DNA from: Loripinus fragilis
Lineage: Eukaryota; Mollusca; Bivalvia; Lucinida; Lucinidae
Reading direction: 5' to 3'
Length of the DNA: 64,000 bases
NCBI GenBank assembly: GCA_964019695.1
Contig: OZ026520.1
Span: forward strand, 23,946,130-24,010,129
Below the pieces are notes generated by a model. The model saw nothing but the letters and a program-made list of their open reading frames with translations. It was not told the DNA's origin and did not search any database. The position numbers and the translations under genes are program-made. Positions 1 through 13,445 of this stretch are shown here, in pieces (positions within the stretch are counted from its first letter, which is position 1; every line of letters starts with the position of its first letter).

Positions 1-2530
1 ATATACCCTTTCACCCCTTAGTTTCTGAAGTAGTCTATTCCACTTTAAATTTTAGAAGAGTCCATTGTGTTAAAAGGTGTTAGACAAATAAAAAACTGCA
101 AAAATTAAGATTGAGAAAAAAGGCAAAATGAGTAAACAAACAGTGTATGGCCCATATGAATCCCTTATACAAACCTTGAAGAAAATTGGTCGAACTAGAA
201 TTTAGCGCTTTTTCATTTTGTAAATAGGCTAAGTGTGCATTAAACTATCAGCAAACATCAATCAAGGGTCATAACTCTGCTGCAAATTTTGAAAATCATG
301 CTTACCAATTCCAATTCTTGTCAATATATTAATGCACACACAAATTGGTCGAATTCTGTCCTTTTGTTATAATGATGTTGAAAGAAACGAAATTTTTCAC
401 ATTAATCAAGGGTTGGTTACAAATCTGTGAAAAATGACAAGTAACAATCCCGACCTAGATCTTGTCAATATCAATACAGATAAAAAATCGGGTGAAATTC
501 TATTTATTTGTTCTCAAGATATTGAACGGAAACAAAATTCTGACATCATCGAAGTGCTAAATCATGAGTATTTTAATGATCATTTTTGTTGTTGTGTTTT
601 TCTATCTGATTTGTTAAGAAATATTTTGAAATGCAACTGTAGTCAATATTCAACCTTGATGACAATGTATTTACCTGGTGCAATGTTACGCAGCAATGAA
701 CTATAGCCATTCATCCATGCGTAAAGTACACCTACTCAAGGGCCTTGTAGTTTATGTGTATTGGATATATACAATATATGTGCAAAATAATCTCCCAAAT
801 GAATTAAGTAAAAGGACAATTTTCATAATCTAAAGAAAATATGCTAAAACGTTGTAATCCCCCCATAACTCTGTAACAAATAAGCAAAAAATGACAGGTA
901 ACAATCCCAACGCAGATCTTGTCAATATCTATCCATATAGAAAATTTGTTGAAATTCTATCCATTTTTTCTCAAGATATTAAGTGGAAACGAAATTCTGG
1001 CATCAGTCAAAGGCAATTATGTGAGAAAAATGATGCGTAGCAATTCCAACCGAGATCTTGTCAATATAAATCCATATATATTCAAGTTGGTCAAATTCTA
1101 TCCATTTGTTCTCAAGATATTGAGCGGAAACGAAATTCTGGCATCAAAATCAATCATATATCTCAGTTGCTTCTCATCCTAGACTACTAAACATGGCACT
1201 TAGGTAAAGCTTAGACACGTGCTTTTTATCCCATGGTCATTTATTCAAATTATCTTTATTTAACAATTTGCGTATTTATGATTATTAATGAAAACATTAA
1301 AAAATGACAAAATATTTAAAAAAATGATTTCAGCCCCAAACCATCATTGTTGCATTTTGGTATATCATTGGCGATACATATTTTGACAACTACTTTCATC
1401 CAGTAGTCCTTTATGTAAATTATCTCATTTGCATATTAATGAATATTAATGACTACTTAAAAACTCAAAACTGTAGGAAAAATCATTGGAAAAATGATTA
1501 CCCCTGGGGTATTTATACCTACATTGCACCCCTAGAAAATTTCCTGAAGGAGACCAAATTGTTTTAAGGCACCTCCTGAATACAAAAATAATGCATATAT
1601 TGTCCTCAAAAATAAAGTCATTATGTCAAATCACATGGTTTCGATGGCAACCCATAATGCAATCATAAAAAATGGGGTTATACATATTGTCCGATATGCA
1701 AATGACCCAATATGCATATTCATGAATATGAATAAAAACATTTGAAATGAGAGAGAAAATGCAGAAAAATAAGGGGATGTATTTACAAAATAAAGCATAT
1801 CTCCCTAGATTACCATAGAGTACTAAACTTGGCACCAAATTAATGCTAAGTCATAGCACACTTACCCAGTGGACTAATAAGTAAATTTTCTTATTCTTAT
1901 ATTTATGAGTATTAATGGAAGCGAAAGAAATATATAGAAAAAAAGTAAGAACATTTAGGAGGTGGACCCTACAAAATTTCTTATATTGCAGTTGTTCATT
2001 GCCATAGACTACGAAACTTGATTACAAATAAGTGCTAATATATAATCCTTCAACCTAGTGAAAATATATGAAACTTATCTAATTATCATATTCATGAATA
2101 TTAATGAAAACATTAGAAATGAGAGAAAATAATAGAAAAATAAGGGGTGTGTCTCTACAAAACTACTCACATCTCAGCTGCCATTTATCAATAACTTCAA
2201 AACTATGCACCTTACCAAAGCCTAGATATTTTTTCTTTTATCCTGTTATTTGATAGGCACCTTATCTAATTAAATATTCATACATATAAATGAAATAATT
2301 ACAAATGAGAGACAAATTGCAGGAAAAATAAGGGGATTTACCTACAAAATTACCATTATCTCAGCTGCTAATGCCCTAGAGTACTAAACTTGGCACCAAA
2401 TTAGTCCTAAGAAACAGTCCATTTACTCAACGGTCTAACATGCTAATGATCTATTTAAATATTCATGAATATTAATAAAATCATGAGAAAAAATCATATA
2501 AAAAATAGGGGTGTGCCTACAACATTTTGT
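1..2530 (+). repeat. Degenerate AT-rich repeat array, forward orientation
   Basis: Diverged modules recur every few hundred bases. Recurring marks are ATTCATGAATATTAATG-like palindromes, runs resembling AAAATAAGGGG followed by TACAAAA, and TAGACTACTAAACTTGGCACC-like stretches. The same modules reappear in the opposite orientation at about 3536-5190 and forward at 31990-32850. Short ORFs here are broken and differ between modules, so I call no gene. Confidence 0.6.
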
Positions 2531-3535
2531 ATACTGAGACCAAGTTCTAATCGGTCACCTTATATTTTTACGCTAGTGCAGAAAGTAAAAATAGAGCATA
2601 CAAAATTCAAGCCTTTATAAATGAAGCAATACTTTGCTGAGGCTCTGCAAGTTATTTCATTTAGAAATGGCGTGTACATCTTGCTGGGACGAATTTAAAG
2701 TAAAGTACCCTCATTTCAAAACGTCACACTTTTTCTACTACAGAGACATTATCAATTTACGTTGTTTATTTGAGGATGCTACTGACTACCGTGATTTAAG
2801 AAGAATTAACATCAAAATATTTGTTTTGATAGGACTCTTCATTTTTGATACACAATAGCATGAGGCAAACACTTTTTGCAGTTTAATCATAGAAATTTAG
2901 CTTTAAGCATGCAATTTATATACAAAATATGCACTGCCCTGTACGCTTTATTTCCAACGACACGGCATTGAAATTTACAGGGATTTCTTATCACCTGACG
3001 TCACCGTTTTTTGAGAATTGAAAAAAAGCAAAAACATAATGCCATCAAACTTATTTTTAAACTTTCACATTGAAACCTGAAGTGTACAGTATTTGTAAAA
3101 CTTAATCGTCATAAATAGACTAATCAAGTTCTATTATGTTTGCCTTATAGTGTTCAGATAAAATAAAGTGCATTAAACAATTTTGGCATAAGCTACTGAT
3201 GAATTTCAAAAATCTCGTTGTTTTTTTCGAAAAATGCAATATTTTTTTAAAAATTGCGCCAAAAATCTACCAAAAGCGAAATTTCCATTGTTTTGAGTTT
3301 TTTCAAGTCGGTTAGACCAGTTTGTAACAACCTAATATTCAATTTTATAAAAAAGCTAAAAACCATTATTTTTTCTTTTAAAAGTCGATTTTTGCGTTTT
3401 AAATCATAAAGCTGTTATATCCTCGCATTAATCTGTTACAAAGTTTGGTAGTATAAAATACTTAGCAGCTGAGATTAAGCTAATTTTGTTGGTTGACCCC
3501 TTTCATTTTTTTAATATTTTTGCGTCTTATTTTAA
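2531..3535. other. Spacer between the two oppositely oriented arrays; no gene seen
   Basis: AT-rich sequence between the forward and reverse arrays. It contains a 74-codon open stretch at 2634-2858 with no recognisable domain and no splice or promoter support. Confidence 0.4.
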
Positions 3536-5190
3536 ATGTCCTCATTAATATTCATGAAATATGCAAATTAGATTCATTGCGTATCTGTTAAAACTTCAAA
3601 CTACCATGCCAAGTATGGATGTATAGGACAATACGCATCTTAGATATAGGTAAACTTGTAGATACACACCCTTAATTTTTATTTGCTTTGTTTTCATTAA
3701 TATTCATTAATTTGCAAATTATACAAATAAAAAACATTTGCTTAAATGAGCATGGGAGGAAGAGCCTGTGTCTAAACTTTACTTTAACGTCAGGTTTAGT
3801 CGTCTAGAATAAGTTACATCTGAGGTATGATTGATTTTGTAGATACCCCAATTTTTTTTGAGAATCACATGATGGGTTGCCATGGAAACAGTGAATTTTC
3901 ACATAGCCCAAACATGTTAATTTTTTTACAGCAACTTTTTCGCATTCAAGGGGTCTAACTAAACAATTTAGCTTGCATTAGAAAATGCCATAGGAGTGAA
4001 AGGTAGATCTTATTACCAGCCACCCCCCCCCCCCCACCAACCCCCCTTCCCCCGGACTATGGGTTTTACGTAATTTTCCATCTTTTTTTAAAAAAATATC
4101 ATGTATTTTCATGGTTAAGCAAATGAGATAATATTCATATTGGACCATTGGATGAATGGACTTGTCAAATTGTATCACTGGTGATTTAAAACATGCAACA
4201 ATGACAATATGGGGATGAAATCAGCGTATTTATGTTTTTAGAGATTTTCCTAATTTTGTTTACGTTTTTAATTTTATTCATGAATACGTAAATTATGCAA
4301 ATAATATAATTTGCATTTTTGACCACGGAATTAAAGCCCTGTGCCTGAGCTATAGTTTGGGAACAATTTTAGTAGTCTATGATATGGGACAGCTTAGATA
4401 TTATTACTTTTGTAGGTATACCCCATCTTGAATCACATTTTTAATGTTTTCATAAATATTTATGAATATGCAAAATACATAATTTGCATATGGGACAAAT
4501 GGATATAAGGCCTATATCCAAGCTTAATTTGATACTTAGTTTAGTAGTCTATATACTTTATAACTTTTTTGCAAAATGTTTTATTTTTCAAAACACACAA
4601 AATAAAAAAAGTTCCAAACATACACTTTGTTTGTTTGTTTGTTTTGTTGCTTTACGTCCCAAGTCAACAGCTATGGTCATGGCGGAACGGTCAGTTCACC
4701 TAACCAAACTTTTTCCTGGGCAGGCAAAACATACATGTTTCAAGTACTACCTGTCTAACAGAATTAAGAAAGAAAAAGAGATAGCTTTGCTTATTGACAA
4801 GCTTGCCTTTTTAAATATAAATGGGGAAAAGGTTTAGGTAAACTTAACATGAAATAATTCCTAGGGGCAAGAATGTTTTTTAAGACATGTAAATGCTTTT
4901 CTTACCAATGTTATATGGAGTAATTTGTGTTTGTATTGATCTCTGCGCGTTGTGTGAAAATAATCAGTGATAAAAAAGTTTAGTAGTCTAAGATAAGTAA
5001 CAGCTGAGATATGAGTAATTTTGTAGCCACACCCTTATCCTCGAATACCCATGGGTTGGCATGGAAACCATGCATTCAACCATAGCCCAAACAGGTTAAT
5101 TTTTTAGGACGGCATTGTTTTGCATCTAAGGGGTCCTGATGAACAATTTGGCACCCATGAAAAATTTTCCTGGTGTGCACGGTAAGCTAA
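3536..5190 (-). repeat. Degenerate AT-rich repeat array, reverse orientation
   Basis: Modules of the first array appear as reverse complements, for example the segment at about 3840-3990 against 1530-1690, and the segment at 5030-5190 against 32060-32200. The whole 1-5190 region therefore behaves like one large, diverged inverted repeat. A GTTT microsatellite and a TTTACGTCCC-type dispersed repeat fragment lie near 4628-4720. Confidence 0.55.
4018..4052 (-). other. C-rich tract; G-quadruplex-prone on the minus strand
   Basis: A run of about 13 C is followed by two further C runs of five or six. The minus strand therefore carries several closely spaced G runs, the usual requirement for a G-quadruplex. 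It lies inside the reverse repeat array. Confidence 0.4.
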
Positions 5191-5558
5191 ATTAGATCTC
5201 AGACTAATATATTTGGATCAAATGCATACTTATTTATTTTAACGTTGTCCAGCCACTGGTATGCAAAACGGTGACAAGGCTTCGGCGAGCATTCTGGAAC
5301 AGTTCTAACCGGTACAGATTGTTCAAGTATAAACTCGTCAAACCTCTCAACCGTGCATGTATAGCATGTGTTTAAAGTCTAAACCGTATTGCACGACCCC
5401 CAGGTGTGCACAATAATCGCTGTGTGAGTCCGTCCGTCCGTGGTCAGTAAGTGGAAATATTCATAACTCTTGAACAACATGGTATATTTTGATCCAATTC
5501 GGCATCGTTCTGCAGGAAATTACCGATTTGCTTTCCACACATTCCTCCTGGCACCGGA
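5191..5558. other. No gene recognised
   Basis: Unique-looking sequence with a GTCCGTCCGT microsatellite near 5428. No coding or RNA signal was seen. Confidence 0.35.
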
Positions 5559-5560
5559 TA

Positions 5561-5774
5561 CTGTAAATTCGGAAATTTTCGCGAGGGTTTTATTTTCGCG
5601 AAACTTCGCATATGCGAAGTTTCGTGAAAATAAAATCCTCGCGAAATGGCGAAATCACTCTGTCGTTTACTGATGAAGGTAAATCATGTCATACTCGCGA
5701 ATTTTTACGTTGCGAATTTGTCTTTAACGCTATTCGCGAAAATAAAATTATCGCGAAAATTTCCAAATTTACAG
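5561..5774. mobile_element. Palindromic MITE with TA target duplication
   Basis: The ends read CTGTAAATTCGGAAATTTTC and, inverted, near-identical sequence ending TTTACAG. Both are flanked by TA (5559-5560 and 5775-5776). The interior is rich in TTTTCGCGAA motifs arranged as nested inverted repeats. It has no coding capacity. TA duplication and size suggest a non-autonomous Tc1/mariner-type element; the superfamily is inferred. Confidence 0.65.
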
Positions 5775-5776
5775 TA

Positions 5777-8339
5777 CTGATTAATCTACGTTCGCCACGG
5801 TAAACACGATGTTTTGCGAGAAATTGGTGTGTCCTTGTAAATTGATTGAGAAAAGACTGAAAAATTAATGCGCAAAAAACCCTTTTCAACGTCCATGCTG
5901 GCGTATCCAGTAAGGCTAGAGGTCTGAGCCTATATCTACTTTCAAACTTTGTGTTTACAAGAAGTGGAGGCTCTGGCAAGACTGTCTATGTGCACAGGCT
6001 CTTCAGAAACTTCGCTGCTTGCCAATTCAACACAAAACAAATTTTTAAGACCGTGTGCTTGTCTATCATGTCAATATTACCACTGAGAGAACCTTAGACT
6101 GGAATATACCTATGAGCCGTGACATGTGATTTCCAACAATGTGGCATATTGACAAGTGTAGACTCAGACGAGCCTGTGCAGCCTCCTTTTAAGCTTAGAA
6201 ACATCAAATGATGTTCAGTACATATGATAAATTTACTATTTCAATATTTCGGCCAAAGGCCTTTTTCAAGAAAAAACATGCACTTTCGTATCAATTACAT
6301 AGTCTCTGTTCCACCATTTTGAATTTGTTTATATTGATGCGTGACATCACGTTGACATGAACGTAAAGCCACGACGTCGCACCGCTTTTCCCGTAAAAGT
6401 GGCAAAAAATACCTGTTTCATGCTCACCCATACCAGGCATGAAATCCATCATGCTCACAAGCACCCAAATACCAACAATTATTTGTATTCTCATACTTAT
6501 TTGCATGCCAACACAAACTCGGAGCCCGGAAACAAATCCTGAACATTAGAAATTCTGATCTCAAAACTTTCAAACTGAACCTAGGTCAAAGAATCTAATA
6601 CAGACGGCCTAAAATAAGACTTAGAGGCTGACTTTCTGTGGGAGATCAGCCCCAAAACCCTGAATCTAGGAATAATCATGTGATCCTTCGCCCATGGGAA
6701 ACGGCACAAAAAGAGGCTTAAAGTACATAACGGAGACCCAAACCACACTGTGCATCAGATGCACTGACTGTGGCTGGGTTGCATGGTTCAGGTAGTGCTT
6801 AGTCGTGGACCTCTTAGACAGGGTTGCTCGCGACGTTGTTCCATGACGATCTAGTACTTTCCAAGACTCTTACCCGGTTGCACAAGTGTGCAGTCCGGTA
6901 AGGGTCTTGGTCTGGTGCTTATGTAGGAGTTGGTGTGCCCGGGCTTTCATAGCCTGTTGTGCAGCTTTTCTTGTGGATTTTTTCTAGTATACAGTGGAGT
7001 CTCTTTTCAGTCAGTGCATCAAGCCAAATTTTGTATGCTTATAAGTATAAGTCTGAAAAGCATTGTAAAAATGTTTTTTTTTTATTACTAGATGTTCTTA
7101 TTTCGACTTTAAAATGGGGTCAAAGGTCATTAAGTGCTATAATCGGAGCATTTTTACAAACTGTGTTTCTTTTTTTTTCTCTGGTCCAACAACAAGATGC
7201 TTTTTAAGCTCTAAAAAGGGTAGAAGTCTTTCAGAAGGCTTAAATTAACATGTTTATCATTAAAGAAACCCCTTTGGAAGCATCCTTTTATGGATTTTAC
7301 AAAGACAAACATCGTAAATTTTGTGTAATTCTGACGGAAATTCTCCCTCAATTGGGCTAAACTGAGATATATGGGCTACTTTGCGATTTTGCTGCACCTC
7401 TCAGATAGTAAAACAATTTTCAGTTTTGGACATGTCTTGGAACCTTAGAAACCCATAATCTAATACCTTTTCTGTGGTCATTTTTCTATAAATCACCTGT
7501 AATCAACGTTACCCTACTGGCATTGAAAAATAACCGTACACACAGTACAAGGATAATGTTGATTTATTTTAATAGTATAAGTGAAACGGTTTAAGCATTA
7601 AATAGTTAAACTAGACATAAAAATCAATTGTATACATCTGTGATATATATTTCTGCTCATCAGCGATACATATGTTACATTTTATAATAAATTGCAGATA
7701 ATAACTTTACAAATTACATGTATTAGAATAAACCATGATACCTGACCTGAAATATACATGATATTGATCTATATTCTATTTGAAAATGTTCATTTTTATA
7801 TATTTGAAGTAGTTTATAACTTTTAACTTGCAATGAAGTGAAATCAAGTAAATATTTAAATGTGCTAATTAATATGTGATTTGTACTGGCTCCAGCATGT
7901 AACGCATAGCTGCTTATAGATTCATTTTTCTATTGGAATTGGCAAAATATCTTTCATAATGAAATCAAATTATAACTATATTAACAATAATGGATCTTAA
8001 ATTGCTGCACATATATTAATGTGGTAACGTAGGTTACAAATGGTGCCTTACATAAATGGATAATGGTAGTAAATTGTTGTTAGGTTTATATAAAATTTGG
8101 GTCTGCTCTCCACAATTTGCTTACATATACTACACCCATTTTATTCTATATAAGACTTAATTTAAAAGAGTGCTATGGGTTGGTCTGCTATATGTGAATT
8201 TGGCATTTCCTGGTCTTACTCGATTACTTTTTGTAATTTGCTTGGTTTTTTACATTCATATTGCAGTTTTCAGATTTCTACCAATGGTACAAACGATAAA
8301 CATGCAATATACATCATGATTTAAATATTGACTTATGTT
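5777..8339. other. No gene recognised; one family C fragment
   Basis: 6113-6196 is a reverse partial copy of repeat family C (see 13237-13445). ORFs at 6291-6542 are short, overlap on opposite strands and show no domain. The remainder is AT-rich with no splice-supported exon. Confidence 0.4.
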
Positions 8340-8696
8340 TTAGGAGATGATGCATTGATAAGTTAGGGGTCTTTCATGCAAACCAAATATCTATGTGTCT
8401 TGATCCACATCTGAATAAAGGGTGAGGTTGGCGACGTTAAACCGGTTTAAGCCCTCCAGTAAAATATTTTACTGACCGTTCCAAGGCGGTACTTCTTTTG
8501 TGGATCTTTTATGTTTTTGTTTTGTCTCGTGTTTGCTATGTTTTGTGCGCGTCTGTTTATATGTGCTTTTTGGTCACCTGCTGGGAAAGGGCTGACCTCT
8601 TGGCTCTCGTTTGTGGTGTCTTCTGTGAGTTTGTCACTTTCCCATTGGTATCCTGGGTCAGGTGTGGTACTTGATTGTATCGATTCCTGATCTTTG
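8340..8696 (-). repeat. Dispersed repeat family B, copy 1
   Basis: Reverse complement of the copy at 51535-51912, and similar to 63179-63500 and 63838-64000. Shared marks are a GATCAGGAATCGATACAATC-like start, CCGCCTTGGAACGGTCAGTA and AAACCGGTTTAA. The antisense ORF at 8557-8937 is only the repeat read through and is not called as a gene. Confidence 0.7.
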
Positions 8697-11600
8697 CACC
8701 ATTACTTACTTTTAAAAGCAATAACTTACTTAAAATAGCATAGCAATATTTCATACATCTAGTGGCAAGGCAGGAAATAAGGCAGGGGTAGTGCTGAGTG
8801 TCTTCCATTGCAGGTATAGGTTTTTGAAGATTGCAAATATAACATCGTAGTACAGAATCAGCATGGCTTATTTCTAAATACTGTATGTTACATAGATCTA
8901 GTTTTAAAGATTTTCCTTGTATGCTGAATTCTTTCAATTTTCACTTTTCACTGTTGACAATTACATTATAAAATTAATTTATCATCTGTCCCCATTAAAA
9001 TATTCTATGTTTTGTTAAACTAGATTTCATATCATATTTTTATGATAATTATCTTATTATATTCTGCAGCAATTCTGATAGAAACTATTCTGCTGGTTAA
9101 TTATCTTAGACTAAGGTTGGTTGAGGTAAGGTTACCTGAGCCATGTAGCAGTCTTGTAAAACATCTGAATATATGTCATGGTAATATAACCAACAAATCA
9201 TTCGAACGTTAGTGATACTTTATTTCAAAGATCAGTTAACGGTTTTATTCTTAAGCATAAAACAAAAACATGACTCCCAAAATTCACTAGTATGGTTTGT
9301 ATCTCTGAAACTCACAGATTAAACTGAATGTTGAAAAACAGTGTCACACACAGCTAATTTCTTTGCTTTTCTTATTCACAAGGTAGTTTGATTTTGATTT
9401 TTGTTGGGCTATTTGTAACCCTAGTACATGTTTCATACATGTATATGTCCTATGAAAAGTTGAGGTATGGTCTGTTTGTTGGTTTTAAAAGGTTTACTAA
9501 ATTAGGCTTATTGTGATAGTCTTAAATATATATGCAAAACTATCGAAATGTGAACAACATTGCTGACAACAGCTTGCAGAAAGCATTTTAAGCATAAACT
9601 TGCTCACTCTTGTACCTATATTCTTGTAGATATTTGTGAAGACTAACATTGTTTGAGGTCTGTCTTGTATATAGTGAAAGGAAAGTAGTTCAGTTTTATT
9701 TCAAAAGTAATACAATATTAAAACTACACATTTGGAGTATGTTACCAGTTACAAGTGCTATCCAATCTGATATATTGCACTTGTATCTACGAGCAGTAGA
9801 TGTATACATTAATGTAAGTCACCTACCCTATATGCAATTAATCCCTGTCTTAGCAAATTGTCATGGTTAACAGATAGATTCTACACTAGAACAGGCCAGT
9901 TAACTACCTTAGGATCTTATATACATCAAGCAAATTGGAGATGTTAAACCAATAGATAATGCTAGTAAATGTACATATTAGATAACCATTTCAGGACACA
10001 TTTACTCTTAATACTTAGAAATGACCCCCAACTGATAGAAAACTATGAACACAATCAAATTATCAGGTGCTCCATATTGGTGAAAAGAATAACATAAACA
10101 CATGCCAATAACCTCATAGCATTTGATCTCTATCATCATTGCAAAAATAATAAGCAAAACGTGTTTAATAATGATACTTAGAATTGAATTTATCGACACT
10201 GAAACAAATACAATGTATAAAAAGTTGCGCTGTGAAAGACATAGATATATATTTTATGGTATCTTAAAATTAGAAGTTATCTTTAATATCATATCTATTC
10301 TGCTTACATGTATATATGGATGAATACGTTTACACAAGCTGCCTGATTTCAAAGAAATGCTGCTTTTGAATCCACATCTCTTCATTAATATGTGCAAATG
10401 AAAGGACACCCCTACAATTAAATGTTTAAAGTTATATGGAGGATTACCCTTAATGTCAGGGCTGTTTCCATGATATACCCCACAAAAAGTTAACAATGTT
10501 TTCACTGGATGGTCAATATTAGAAATGCGCCTGTATATTAGCTTTATGTTATGTATGTTACCATCTGCTAACAGGCAGCTGTGAAGACCAATGTGAGGAT
10601 ATATTCCTTCCAGTATATGGTATTTACCATATTCTATCATAGTTTCAACACGCCTGATGTTTTATGAAAGGAGGCTTTGTCTTGATGTTTTCATGAGGCC
10701 ATGCTTAGTATATGCAATTAGCAGGTAGTGACCTTGTAAAAAGTGCTTTACAATTACTCATAGATGGGAACGAACACAGCAAATGTGTTAAATGAGAAAA
10801 GAAATATATTTTAGTCCTATAAGCATGAGATCATGGCCAAGTCCATCATGAAAGCTGTAGCTAGGGACATATACCTTTTAGAAATGACTCAATTTCAGAT
10901 GGTTAAATGTAACGTAAGTAACAACTTAAACATATCTTATGTATAAAAGGATAGATAATTGCATAAAATGACGTATTCGTACAAAGCAGTAAGCAAAAAA
11001 AATATTTCTTTAAAATGAAATGGTTATTCTTAGTTGTATTACATTTTAATTGATTTTATACAGTAACATACTTTACATTCCTATTTTGAATATTTGACCG
11101 CGGGGAAACTTGGTAAATCATTGCATTCCAAACATGATAGACACACACCTAGCAGGATAGCAATAAAAAAATCTTCCATTAGGATAGAGGGTAACTTAAA
11201 ATTTGAATTTTGCCCCCATATAAATAAAATATTGCTACAATTTTCACCGATTTCGCACTTAAATGACCTTTGATCCAAACACACATCATGCCTTGATGAT
11301 GCTTTTTGTTTAAATAGCATGGCTGTATTATCCAAAAGAGATTTTGCATTACTTTGAATCATAATTTTGTATAGCTAATTGATAAAAACGCTAAAATCTG
11401 ACGTATATACAAGAATTTGCACTCAGTTGACCTTTGACCTAATTCTGGGGCTTGGGGCATTTCCAGACTTGGCATCCACCCCTATCCTTCTTAAAACACA
11501 TCAAGATACACTTTGAGCATTGATGCCAAAATGTACTCAAAAATGCCAACAGATTTTTTTTTCAGGCTCTGGATGGCCAACTATTATGTAACACAAGTAT

Positions 11601-11837
11601 TCGTTATGAAGTTTTACGTAATAAAGTGATACCCTCATATAAAGTATCTTTAACACCATCGATTTTCTCCTTTATGCGAATTCACAATAAAACATCCCAT
11701 CTATTTTGACCTTCCGTAAATATGGTATTGAATTAAACTTCCACGAATAAAATACAATTTCATATTGTCCATATTTGATATTAACCTCATATCGGCATAC
11801 CAGACCCATTAAACATTTGTTCACAGGAAATCCTTAA
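8697..11837. other. No gene recognised
   Basis: AT-rich sequence. ORFs of 60-130 codons at 9649, 10008, 10254 and 11081 are in conflicting frames, have no domain and lack splice signals at sensible places. Confidence 0.35.
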
Positions 11838-11916
11838 ACGGTACTGGCAAACAGTGAAGGCCCTGATGAAATGTCGCATAGGTTGGCGTTTCATCAGGGT
11901 TTGCACTGTTTGCTTA
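11838..11916. repeat. Short hairpin related to family D
   Basis: GGCAAACAGTG at the left end is matched by an inverted CACTGTTTGC at the right end. An inverted CCTGATGAAA/TTTCATCAGG lies between them. The AAACAGTG terminus is shared with family D palindromes. Confidence 0.5.
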
Positions 11917-12062
11917 GACAAAAGTTATGGTCAGAGAAAGTAATCCATTACTTTTGAAAGGTATAACTTGCGACCACTCAATATATATAATGGACCATTC
12001 TGTTTATCTGTATCAAACTTTATTGAAAATGTCATTGGTCTATAAAACGCCCGTTAACCCTT

Positions 12063-12282
12063 AAGACGCCAATAACAGCAAAATAAGTCGTCTGTTTTTG
12101 TCGTCTGCTGAAATGTGTTAGAAGTCTTTCCATCAAACAGTGTAGATCCAGATCAGTTTGATCTGGATCCACACTATTTTTCTCTATACTTAACTTTGTT
12201 AAATAATGTAAGACAAACATATGCAGCAGGCGACAAAAGCAGACGGAATTGTCAAATATATTTTTCGCTGGCGTTTTAAGGA
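12063..12282. mobile_element. Palindromic repeat family D, copy 1
   Basis: A long imperfect inverted repeat. The outer arms carry AAGACGCCA and TGGCGTTTT. The inner arms carry GTCGTCTG/CAGACG motifs around a central hairpin built on CAGTGTAGATCCAGATCA. Related copies lie at 24972-25120, 38163-38398, 38690-38880 and 45828-46068. It is non-coding. Confidence 0.6.
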
Positions 12283-12486
12283 TTGATAGTGTAACATCAT
12301 TGGGAGCCCTCGATTTAAATAACATTCACCAATTTCCACAATGAGGTCACAAAAAGTTATAAAATTCATGCTAATTTCAACAGAGCATTGAAATTCATTC
12401 TGCTCATAAACGTTAAAATGCCAACATTAGCAGGATAAATATAACATTTTAAGGTTTCAAAGCAAGAAGTCATTATTTTCCAGCAT

Positions 12487-12492
12487 TTTATT
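12487..12492 (-). promoter_or_regulatory. Polyadenylation signal of the minus-strand Shisa-like gene
   Basis: AATAAA on the minus strand, about 97 nt past the stop codon at 12589-12591. Confidence 0.5.
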
Positions 12493-12588
12493 TTTTATGA
12501 GGAGTTAGAAGTTCATACTCAGTACTAGTTGAGGTAAACATGAAAAAAGCAGACATAGTGAGTGTTTTTGTCCATAACATAGCTAGTG

Positions 12589-12785
12589 TCAGTACTTAAA
12601 CTCCGATCCTGGGTTGTTACCAGCTGTTGATCCAGGTGGGAAGGCGGGATTGGTACCAGCTGTAGGTGGGAAGGCGGGGTTACTGTAGTTTGAAGATGGG
12701 AAGCTGTTGTACTGGTTGTAGCTTGGCGGAGGCTGTGGGTTGTAGGCTGGTGGTGGGTTTGAGTACGCTTGGTTTGTGTTATGGA
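12589..12785 (-). CDS. Shisa-like gene (minus), exon 4: proline-rich cytoplasmic tail
   Basis: Begins after a TTATTATTTACAG acceptor and ends at TGA (12591-12589). The first two bases complete a codon opened by exon 3. It encodes about 65 residues rich in P, N, S and Y, with PPAY and PPSY motifs and two NPAFPP repeats. The plus-strand paralogue has the matching exon at 49839-50029. An open frame continues upstream to 12831 but crosses the acceptor, so that start is not real. Confidence 0.85.
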
Positions 12786-13236
12786 CTGTAAATAATAAGA
12801 ACAACAACATGAGAATATACATACATAGCATTAGTTAAGCAAAACTTATCAGCGTAAACTTGTAAATATTTTCTTACCATTATGTTTTGGGTCATTAAAA
12901 AACGTCTGATCGAGGCGGTTTTTTAGAGTACCCACAACATATGTATTGGTTGAGAAACAAGAAAATGTTTTTTTCTGTTACGCACTCTTAACTAAAGGCC
13001 TGTGTAACATTGCTTAGATCCTAATCAGATTACCTAAATTTCATTTTATGATGCATGGGAGAACAATGACACCCTGATCAGTGCTGCGCGGATATGTAGT
13101 CTATTCAGAGCTCCAACGACTGCACATGAGTGATTCTTTGGCAAGGGAAACATTTGTTTTCGTATGTGCATATTGTCTACAAAAGATAGGGCATTTTATC
13201 AAAAATGTTTTGATAAAAAGGTCCAACTATATGGTA

Positions 13237-13445
13237 TGTGCGACCAGCAAAGCCTCAGATCAGCCTGCGCATACGCGCAGTCTGATCAGAGCCTTTGCTA
13301 GTCGCCTGAGTATTCTATTATTGTTAAGCTACTGACTGAACACCATTTGGAGTTTATAAGCTTAAAAGGAGGCTGCAGAGGATCGCCAGAGTCTACACAT
13401 GTCAAAATGCCGCACTGTTGGAAATCTCATGCACTGGCTCAAAAA
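13237..13445 (+). repeat. Dispersed repeat family C, copy 1
   Basis: About 210 bp, beginning GTGCGACCAGCAAAGCCTCA. It contains a near-palindromic core built on CAGATCAGCCTGCGCATACG. Closely similar copies lie at 30018-30225 and 46264-46470, with reverse copies at 39345-39515, 40093-40165 and 6113-6196. It is non-coding. Confidence 0.7.
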
